Shown piece by piece: positions 43,592-49,388 of a stretch of DNA of 49,388 nt. The notes under the pieces are model-generated. The model worked only from the letters and a program-made list of their open reading frames with translations. It was not told where the DNA came from and did not search any database. Numbering within the stretch: the first letter of the stretch is position 1; every line of letters begins with the position of its first letter. This stretch comes from Novispirillum itersonii subsp. itersonii ATCC 12639 (GTDB taxonomy: Bacteria > Pseudomonadota > Alphaproteobacteria > Rhodospirillales > Rhodospirillaceae): assembly GCF_000381985.1 (NCBI RefSeq), contig NZ_KB907353.1, positions 1-49,388 on the forward strand. The letters run 5' to 3'. Both the position numbers and the translations under genes were made by a program.

Positions 43592-43887
43592 CGCTCGATC
43601 ACATCCTCAACCAACGAAATGACCATCGTGCTGTTGGGATCAACCAACCCCTGAAACGGATCCAGTGCATCCCGCATGTCACCGTTTTTCACAAAAGCCA
43701 GCGCCCGCTCGACATCGTCAAACCGGTACAGAATCTGCACCTGTGTGGTGTTGTAGTTGACCAAGGCCTCGGCCTTTACAAACCCCGGCACTTTTTTAAG
43801 CAGCCCGTCGGTCCGGCGGAAAGTCGCCTTCAGCTCATCAATCCGGCCCGGCATCGCCTTTCCGGCCACTTGCACGATAATTTCCAT
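43588..43887 (-). CDS. small ferredoxin-fold-like protein in the secretion operon
   Basis: A 99-residue protein, MEIIVQVAGKAMPGRIDELK at its start and MVISLVEDVIER at its end. The strand-helix-strand layout (VPGFVKAEALVNYNTTQVQI, then ERALAFVKNGDMRDALDPFQ) resembles dimeric alpha-beta barrel proteins such as the antibiotic-biosynthesis-monooxygenase family. No catalytic motif is recognisable. ATG 43887 has GGGGGAAG upstream; the stop overlaps the channel gene start by four bases. Its place between adaptor and channel genes is unusual for type I systems and suggests a linked function that I cannot name. Confidence 0.75.
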   Translation of the reverse strand: MEIIVQVAGKAMPGRIDELKATFRRTDGLLKKVPGFVKAEALVNYNTTQVQILYRFDDVERALAFVKNGDMRDALDPFQGLVDPNSTMVISLVEDVIER

Positions 43888-43910
43888 CGCTTCCCCCTCT
43901 GCCCGCGGGC

Positions 43911-45731
43911 TCAACGCTCCCGCAGGCTGGTTTCCAGTGATCGCATGATCGGATAAATGAAGTAGGTGATGATCCGGCGCTTCCCGACACGGATATCCGC
44001 CGCGGCCGTCATCCCCGGAATCAGGTGGAAATCGGGAGAAATCCCGGTCAGCTTAACATCCGTCATCGTCGCCTGCCCGCGGAACACCGGCATCTTTTCC
44101 CCGCTCAGACGCTCAGGGAAGGTACCGTCGCTGACCAGCCGCAGGGTTCCGTGGGCCATGCCATGCTTGGTAAACGGCAGGGCATCAAACTTGATCATCA
44201 CCGCATCGCCCGGCGTCACGAAGGCGACATCCTTGGGGTCGATATCCACCGCCACTTCCAGCGGTGCCTCCAGCGCCACCAGCCGCGCCAACACTTCCCC
44301 CGGCGTCACAAATGATCCGCCGGTCTTTTCCGCCACATCAAAGACCACCGCATCATAAGGGGCCGTCAGGCGGACCTGTGCAAAGGCCAGTTCGGTCTTT
44401 TTCAGCTGTTCGGTCAGGCGGGACTGTTCCCGCAGGGCATTGGCCAAAGCTTCGTTGCTGGCAGCCCGGGCTTCGTTCAGGAAGGCTTCCCGCTCCGCCT
44501 TCCGTCCTTCCAGCTGGCCGGTCAGGGCGCCGGTCCGCTTGCGGGCGGCAGCCAGATCATGCTGCATCGACAGACGGCGCTGTTCTGCCTCCAGATACTG
44601 AATCTGATTGGGTCCTTCCCGGCGGAACAGATCTTTTTCGCGGTCATAGAAGGTCTTCCGGATGGCCGTGACCTGTTCCTGCTGCTGGGCCTGCCGGACC
44701 ATCACCGCCTGCTCTTCCTGCTCGCGGGCGATCTGGGTGGTCAGGCTCTGGATTTCCGCATCCCGGCTGGCCAGACCGGCCGCCAGTTTCAGACGGCGGC
44801 TTTCAAACAGCCGGGTCTGTACCTCTTCCTCACCGTCATTGTCGGAAAACCGCAGCGGCCGGGTGCCTGACAGTTCTGCCTGCAGGCGGCGGGTGGTCGC
44901 CTCCACGGCCCGCAGTTCTGACCGCATGCTCTGCAGATCAGCCTCCGAGGCCGTGCCATCCAGCACCACCACCGGATCTCCCTTCCGCACCACCTGCCCA
45001 TTACGCACCAGCATCTGGCGGATGGTGCCCGTGCTGGTCGGCTGTATCGTCACCGGCGGCACCACGCTGACCAGCTTGCCCCGGCCATTGACCACCACAT
45101 CAATCTGGGCGAACGACGCCCAGGTGATCGCCCCGATCAACAGGGCAAGCACCAGCCAGCCGGTCATCCGCATGGCCAGCGGTGGCCGTTCTGACAGAAT
45201 CGCCAGATGGTCGGGCACAAAGCCCGGGTCCTCGTCCTGCTCCTTCCCCCAGCCGATCAGACGGCGCAGACGGTCGAGCAGAGTCCGTGGCGGCTCCTCC
45301 TCACTGTCGTCTCTCTCTCCGGGCTTCGGTGCGGCGGCGGAGAGCAGCTCCACCTTCTGGGCAGTCACCAGCCCGGCCAGCCGCCCGACAATCTGATAGG
45401 CCAGATCCGGGCTGGAGGCAAACAGGCCGACCATCGCCGCCCGGTCCACCACTTCCAGCGTCACATCGCTGCGGGCCAGTGCGGTGGCGGTACGTGGCTG
45501 GTTGGTCATCAGCGCAATTTCGCCGAAGACCTCCCCCGGATTGATGCTGGCCAGATACTGCGGGCCGTTGGCGGTCTCCCGCTGGATATCGACCACCCCA
45601 TCACGGACGATATAGGCGCATTCGCCCATATCCCCTTCCCGGAACACCACCGTCCCGGCGGTGATCCGCGACAGACGGCCAATCGGGGGAGAGGCCGGAG
45701 GCGGTGCGGAGGCGGTGCCGTCAGTCATCAT
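43911..45731 (-). CDS. HlyD-type membrane-fusion protein with N-terminal cyclic-nucleotide-binding domain
   Basis: A 606-residue protein. Residues about 18-125 form a cNMP-binding domain with the phosphate-binding cassette VFGEIALMTNQPRTATALAR (Glu71 and Arg80 in place). One transmembrane helix lies near 189-209 (GWLVLALLIGAITWASFAQI), followed by a HlyD adaptor: first lipoyl-like half near 225-265, long coiled coil 280-455, second half with LTAPYDAVVFDVAEKTGGSF, then a beta domain and a C terminus ending SLRER. HlyD proteins normally begin with a short cytosolic tail, so the cNMP domain is an added cytosolic sensor. The ATG overlaps the transporter stop by four bases. Confidence 0.92.
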   Translation of the reverse strand: MMTDGTASAPPPASPPIGRLSRITAGTVVFREGDMGECAYIVRDGVVDIQRETANGPQYLASINPGEVFGEIALMTNQPRTATALARSDVTLEVVDRAAMVGLFASSPDLAYQIVGRLAGLVTAQKVELLSAAAPKPGERDDSEEEPPRTLLDRLRRLIGWGKEQDEDPGFVPDHLAILSERPPLAMRMTGWLVLALLIGAITWASFAQIDVVVNGRGKLVSVVPPVTIQPTSTGTIRQMLVRNGQVVRKGDPVVVLDGTASEADLQSMRSELRAVEATTRRLQAELSGTRPLRFSDNDGEEEVQTRLFESRRLKLAAGLASRDAEIQSLTTQIAREQEEQAVMVRQAQQQEQVTAIRKTFYDREKDLFRREGPNQIQYLEAEQRRLSMQHDLAAARKRTGALTGQLEGRKAEREAFLNEARAASNEALANALREQSRLTEQLKKTELAFAQVRLTAPYDAVVFDVAEKTGGSFVTPGEVLARLVALEAPLEVAVDIDPKDVAFVTPGDAVMIKFDALPFTKHGMAHGTLRLVSDGTFPERLSGEKMPVFRGQATMTDVKLTGISPDFHLIPGMTAAADIRVGKRRIITYFIYPIMRSLETSLRER

Positions 45732-47893
45732 GCCCCTCCCTGCCGGGCTGCCGCCTGCGGCGGTGCCAGATGCGGGTTCTGCCGGAACCACAGGCCCCGG
45801 TACAGCTCACACCGCTCCACCAGCACCCGGTGCGGGGCAAAGTCCACCACCTGCCCCTGATCCAGCACCAGAATACGGTCCATCGACACCAGAAGATTAA
45901 GACGGTGGGAGATGTTGATCACCGTCCGCCCCATAGCGATCTGCGGAAAGCGTTCCATGATCAGGGTTTCACTTTCCGCATCCAGCGCGCTGGTGGCTTC
46001 GTCCATCACCAGAATGCGCGGACGCGGCAACAGGGCCCGGGCAATCGCCAGCCGCTGCTTCTGACCGCCGGAAAGGTTGGAGGCATTCTCTTCCAGCATG
46101 GTGTCATAACCCTGCGGCAGATCTTCAATAAACAGATCAGCCCCGGCCAGACGGGCTGCCTGTATCACCTCCTGCAGTGACGCCCCCGGCTGGCTGCGGG
46201 CGATATTCTCCGCCACCGATCCCCGGAAGATGAAGCTTTGCTGCGGGACAATCCCCAGACTGGTCCGCAGATGGGTCAGATCAAATTCCCGGATGTCAAA
46301 GCCGTCAACACGGATGATCCCTTCCGCCGGCTGATAAAACCCCTGCACCAGCTTTGCCAGTGTGCTCTTCCCGGCGCCACTGCGCCCGACCACCCCGATC
46401 TTCTCACCCGGCTGAATGCTGAAGCTGAGACGCTCCAGCACATTGCGGTCAGCCTGCGGATAGCGGAACACCACCGACTCAAACGCAATCGCGCCTTTGA
46501 TCTCGGGCGTTACGCCCCCGGTGCGCGCGCTTTCCAGCGGACGGTTCAGGATTGTGCCCAGCATCTTCACCGACAAAGCCGCCTGCTGGTATTTACTGAC
46601 CAATCCGACCAGCTGAACCAGCGGCCCGGTCACCCGGCCCGACAGCATGTTGAAGGCAATCATCGCCCCCGCGCTCATCACCCCATCCAACACCTGCTGG
46701 ACACCAACCCAGACAATGGCGATGGTCATCAGGCGTTGCAGAAAGCCGCTGACTTCTGACGTCATGGCCGACATCCGGCTGACTTCGAACTGCTTGCGCA
46801 CGGATTCAGCCGACCGCCGCATCCATTCCCGTTTCTGGGTGGGCTCCAGCGCCATGCCCTTGATGGTCTCAATGCCAGCAATGGTTTCAATCAGCATGGA
46901 ATCACGGGTCGCCGCCGTGCGGTACAGCGCGCTCAGGCGACGGCGGTTAGACGGAATGGTGATGACCACATTGATCGCAATCAGCACCGTACAGCCAAGA
47001 ACCAGCAGGGTCAGGGTGTGATTGTAGAACCACAAAATCGGCAGGAACACGAACAGCGCCGTCGCTTCCAGCAGGGTCAGCATCAACTGGCCGGTCAGGA
47101 ATTCGCGGATCGTGGCGATCTGCTGCATGTTTTTGGCGATAATCCCCGCCGAGGTGCTCTGAAAGAAACTCAGTGGCAGGGCCATCATCCGGTCAAAGGC
47201 CAGCTCTGCGGCCTTCACATCGACCCGTCCGGTGACATGCAGCAACAGCATGGTCCGCAGGTAGCCGATCATGGACTGCATCACGACGGCCAGCACCGCA
47301 CCGCCAAACAGCACATGCAAGGTATCCAACGTGCCATTGGAGATCACCTTGTCGAGAACCACCATGGAAAACAGGGGTGCGACAAAGTTCAGCACATGCA
47401 GTATCACCGCAATCAGCGCAATCTGGCCCAGAATGCCTTTCGTCGATGCCAGTTCCTGCAAAAACCACGAGAAGCCGAAGGACTCCGCGTCTTCCGCTGC
47501 GGCCTTCTTACGGTCCACCAGCACCAGACCGCCGGTCCACTTCTCGTTGAAACGATCCAGCGGTACCGGAATCAGGATCGCTTGCTCCACCATCGGATCG
47601 AGGATCATCACATCCTCGCCACCGTCATTATTGCGACGGATGTTAACGACCAGAACAGAGCGCTGGTTGGTCAGGCGGGCAATGGCGGGAAAGCTTTTCT
47701 GAGCATTTTTAATGCCCTTGGCTTTCAAAGACAAAGTCTTGGCGTTCAGCTCGGCATGGCCGGCCAATTCGACAAGCTGCTCTTCCGACACTTCTTCGTC
47801 AGTGATGGCATGGCGGCGCTTCAGGGTTTCCACAGTCAGTGGAACCTGTCGGTGACGCGCTGCCAGCACCAGGCATTTGAGCGCAGTATCCAT
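45728..47893 (-). CDS. type I secretion ABC transporter, HlyB-like
   Basis: A 721-residue exporter. Residues 1-125 are a C39-like domain; the expected catalytic Cys region near the start (MDTALKCLVLAARHRQVPLT) does not show the DCG motif, so it is a non-cleaving docking domain as in HlyB. A six-helix membrane domain follows (about 150-440). The ATPase has Walker A GRSGAGKST, Q-loop IVPQQSFIFRG, signature LSGGQKQRLAIARAL, Walker B ILVMDEATSALD and the switch His in NISHRLNLL. It exports unfolded RTX protein by its C-terminal signal. The start at 47893 is preceded by GGAAGGG. It lies upstream of and overlaps the adaptor gene. Confidence 0.94.
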   Translation of the reverse strand: MDTALKCLVLAARHRQVPLTVETLKRRHAITDEEVSEEQLVELAGHAELNAKTLSLKAKGIKNAQKSFPAIARLTNQRSVLVVNIRRNNDGGEDVMILDPMVEQAILIPVPLDRFNEKWTGGLVLVDRKKAAAEDAESFGFSWFLQELASTKGILGQIALIAVILHVLNFVAPLFSMVVLDKVISNGTLDTLHVLFGGAVLAVVMQSMIGYLRTMLLLHVTGRVDVKAAELAFDRMMALPLSFFQSTSAGIIAKNMQQIATIREFLTGQLMLTLLEATALFVFLPILWFYNHTLTLLVLGCTVLIAINVVITIPSNRRRLSALYRTAATRDSMLIETIAGIETIKGMALEPTQKREWMRRSAESVRKQFEVSRMSAMTSEVSGFLQRLMTIAIVWVGVQQVLDGVMSAGAMIAFNMLSGRVTGPLVQLVGLVSKYQQAALSVKMLGTILNRPLESARTGGVTPEIKGAIAFESVVFRYPQADRNVLERLSFSIQPGEKIGVVGRSGAGKSTLAKLVQGFYQPAEGIIRVDGFDIREFDLTHLRTSLGIVPQQSFIFRGSVAENIARSQPGASLQEVIQAARLAGADLFIEDLPQGYDTMLEENASNLSGGQKQRLAIARALLPRPRILVMDEATSALDAESETLIMERFPQIAMGRTVINISHRLNLLVSMDRILVLDQGQVVDFAPHRVLVERCELYRGLWFRQNPHLAPPQAAARQGGA

Positions 47894-47975
47894 AGGGAGC
47901 CCTTCCCCCGATGGTCAAAAGCACAACAGGCGGAGCAGGGGATCCCCCCCTGCCCCGCCGAAGTGTTTTACCAGA

Positions 47976-48272
47976 TCAGAAGTTGGGCGAAACCGGGGTG
48001 GCCGGAGCCGCCGCAGCCGGAGCGCTGACCACCGTGGCCCCATCGCGCGGGGCACGCTGGATCAGGCCGCGCTCCAGCAGAATGCGGATCACTTCGTCAG
48101 CCGCGGTATACATCTGCAGGAAACCTTCAGCCGACATCAACAGGCGGTGGCTGAATTCCCGTTCGGTCTTCCCATCCGGGCCCTGCCCGGTGCCATAATG
48201 GAAAAAGTCGATGCGGACAACGCCGCCGGTGATGGAAATATCGGTGGTGCCGTCAGCAAAAATCTGGTCCAT
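47976..48272 (-). CDS. small DUF3467-like secretion-operon protein A
   Basis: A 98-residue protein. The core DISITGGVVRIDFFHYG, then REFSHRLLMSAEGFLQMYTA and DEVIRILLERGLI resembles the DUF3467 pattern and is paralogous to the protein encoded next door (shared RLxMSxxxFLQM). The last 20 residues are alanine- and proline-rich. ATG 48272 follows GGGGGAAACC. It lies 82 bases before the transporter gene. Function unknown; a role in handling the RTX substrate, as a chaperone or targeting factor, is inferred from position only. Confidence 0.8.
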   Translation of the reverse strand: MDQIFADGTTDISITGGVVRIDFFHYGTGQGPDGKTEREFSHRLLMSAEGFLQMYTAADEVIRILLERGLIQRAPRDGATVVSAPAAAAPATPVSPNF

Positions 48273-48319
48273 GGTTTCCCCCTGGGGCATGCAAAAAACG
48301 AGAGACAGAATCAGCCTGA

Positions 48320-48661
48320 TCACCCCGCCGGGGTTTCAGACTCCGGCGCTGCGGGTGGAAGCGGGCTGGCTGCCGCCTGACGCTGCAGGTCCGCCACAAT
48401 TTTTCCGCCGTATTCGTACAGGAATTTCGACATCTGCAGGAACTGCGGCTTGGACATCACCAGCCGACACACGGTTTCCCGGCGCTGGAGGGTGTCTGTG
48501 CTGTCAATTGCCAGAGAGTAGAAATTAACCTTAACGGCAATCTCGGTCTGCTGAATCCCATGGATACCGTCGACATAAAACTCCGGGTCGCCTTCCTGCG
48601 CACCCCAGAGCTCAATTTTCATGCCGTCGCCATCGACTTCGTAGATTTTACGTCCACTCAT
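48320..48661 (-). CDS. small DUF3467-like secretion-operon protein B
   Basis: A 113-residue protein with EIAVKVNFYSLAIDSTDTLQ, CRLVMSKPQFLQMSKFLYEY and a C-terminal Pro/Ala-rich tail. It aligns with the neighbouring 98-residue protein through the RLVMSKPQFLQM block, so the two probably arose by duplication and may form a heterodimer. ATG 48661 has a GGGGGG run upstream. It is the first gene of the seven-gene minus-strand secretion operon. No signal peptide is seen; the protein is likely cytosolic. Function unknown. Confidence 0.8.
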   Translation of the reverse strand: MSGRKIYEVDGDGMKIELWGAQEGDPEFYVDGIHGIQQTEIAVKVNFYSLAIDSTDTLQRRETVCRLVMSKPQFLQMSKFLYEYGGKIVADLQRQAAASPLPPAAPESETPAG

Positions 48662-48866
48662 ATTACCCCCCGCTTCCGATCTTCTGATCGTATCAGCAAT
48701 GCGTTTCTGCAATCTCGAGAGAGCAGTGGCAAAGACTGTATACATATCAGAATGAATCGCAAACCAGTTCTGAAGAGCCGATACACTTCAGACACATTCA
48801 GTTAAGGGACAAAGGGAGCACTCAATCGGGGAAAAACACGATACCCCGAATGTATCACTCTCAATA
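48662..48866. other. control region upstream of the secretion operon
   Basis: A 205-base gap of clearly lower GC between the secretion operon and the IMPACT-like gene, both on the minus strand. It must hold the promoter of the secretion operon. TATACA occurs on the minus strand near 48740, with TTGCGA upstream at a too-short spacing of about 14 bases, so I do not call a promoter. Confidence 0.5.
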
Positions 48867-49229
48867 TCAGGGCGAATTTTCAGTCAGAGCGGTAATATAA
48901 GCCTGAGCTGATTCTTTGACATGCCGAAACCGATCACCACCAAGATGGGTTCCGCCATACCAGCGGGTTACAACCACGATGTGATTTCTGATCTCAGCGC
49001 TTTCCAGCATACGCAGGATGATCATCCCCGCACCGCTTTCCCCGTCATCATTCTTCAGGGAGCCCTCCTCACAGAGCAGAGCCCATGAATTATGAGTCGC
49101 TTTGGCAAACTTCTTTTTTCTCTTCAACTCTTTAAGGAAGAGGCGCGCTTCTTCTGCTGTGGTGGCAGGACCGCCAGAGACCGCATACTTTGAGCCACGG
49201 TCAGTCAGGACATGATCGATGATGTTCAT
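48867..49229 (-). CDS. IMPACT/YigZ-family protein (UPF0029 domain only)
   Basis: A 120-residue protein matching the N-terminal domain of the YigZ/IMPACT family: EEARLFLKELKRKKKFAKAT, the ATHNSWALLCEEG segment, NDDGESGAGMIILRMLE and IVVVTRWYGGTHLGGDRFR. It lacks the C-terminal ferredoxin-like domain of E. coli YigZ (about 205 residues) and keeps the core thought to interact with the translation machinery in eukaryotic IMPACT. Base composition is less GC-rich than the rest of the window and codon choices (AAA, GAA, ATT) differ, which may indicate a transferred gene. No strong ribosome binding site is visible before ATG 49229. Confidence 0.82.
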   Translation of the reverse strand: MNIIDHVLTDRGSKYAVSGGPATTAEEARLFLKELKRKKKFAKATHNSWALLCEEGSLKNDDGESGAGMIILRMLESAEIRNHIVVVTRWYGGTHLGGDRFRHVKESAQAYITALTENSP

Positions 49230-49338
49230 TTCAACAGAATAGCGGTCTCATTGTTGAGCATCAAGAGAGAGGCCGGGAAGCAGAGCATTTCCCCCTCTTC
49301 TGCCGGGCCACCTTTCCCGTTCTTTCCGGGACGCACGA

Positions 49339-49370
49339 AAAAACCACCCAGCTTTTGTCTGGGTGGTTTT
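49339..49370 (-). terminator. Rho-independent terminator for a gene beyond the right end
   Basis: AACCACCCAG and CTGGGTGGTT pair across a seven-base loop. On the minus strand the stem is followed by a six-T run, a better tail than the four T on the plus strand. It probably ends a minus-strand gene lying to the right of the window. Confidence 0.8.
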
Positions 49371-49388
49371 GTGTTCCTGCTGGAACGT

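Overview
The window is high-GC chromosomal DNA from an alphaproteobacterium. The first 59 bases are the antisense of a 16S rRNA 5' end of alphaproteobacterial type, and gene content (RutR-controlled pyrimidine catabolism, TRAP transport of sugar acids, an RTX protein with type I secretion) suggests a free-living member of Rhodospirillales or a near relative. The genus cannot be fixed from what is visible. No tRNA, IS element, prophage or CRISPR array was seen.

Layout. 1-430: 5' end of an rrn operon running leftward, with its leader and a near-consensus promoter. 429-9110: a reductive pyrimidine catabolism operon on the minus strand (preT, preA, N-carbamoyl-beta-alanine amidohydrolase, NCS1 permease, dihydropyrimidinase). 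It is divergent from a RutR-type regulator, with a RutR-like operator between them and a possible 19-codon leader ORF. 9136-14181: a PLP desulfhydrase/deaminase, a DUF898 membrane protein with an overlapping M48 protease, an SDR and a LysR regulator. 14286-18842: FAD oxidase, alpha-aminoadipic-semialdehyde-type dehydrogenase and a ThDP enzyme, probably lysine/pipecolate-type catabolism. 18988-20377: a YbaY-like lipoprotein and an enoyl-CoA hydratase family enzyme. 20374-30541: an oxidative hexuronate pathway (uronate dehydrogenase, lactone isomerase, cycloisomerase, KdgD, ketoglutarate semialdehyde dehydrogenase) with a DctPQM TRAP transporter and a GntR/FCD regulator. Two copies of one palindrome lie at the two promoters of this cluster.

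30613-48661 is the most unusual region. A plus-strand series encodes an ABC exporter, a HlyC-type lysine acyltransferase, a small fatty-acid-synthase set (dehydratase, ketosynthase, ketoreductase, acyl carrier protein, phosphopantetheinyl transferase) and then a 1587-residue RTX-type beta-solenoid protein. Converging on it, a seven-gene minus-strand operon encodes two small paralogous proteins, a HlyB-type ABC transporter, a HlyD-type adaptor fused to a cyclic-nucleotide-binding domain, a small ferredoxin-fold-like protein, a TolC-type lipoprotein and a LuxR-family regulator with a degenerate receiver. The two units end at a shared strong hairpin. My reading, which is inference, is that the acyl-synthesis genes make a private acyl-ACP that the HlyC-like enzyme transfers to the solenoid protein, which is then exported by the dedicated type I system.

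The RTX protein is itself odd. It has 39 turns of 18 residues, with the Ca-binding Asp of every second turn changed to Asn over 16 consecutive turns. A Pro-rich pentapeptide-like domain splits the solenoid, and a 466-residue stretch contains no lysine. The right end carries an IMPACT/YigZ-like gene of lower GC and a hairpin terminator.
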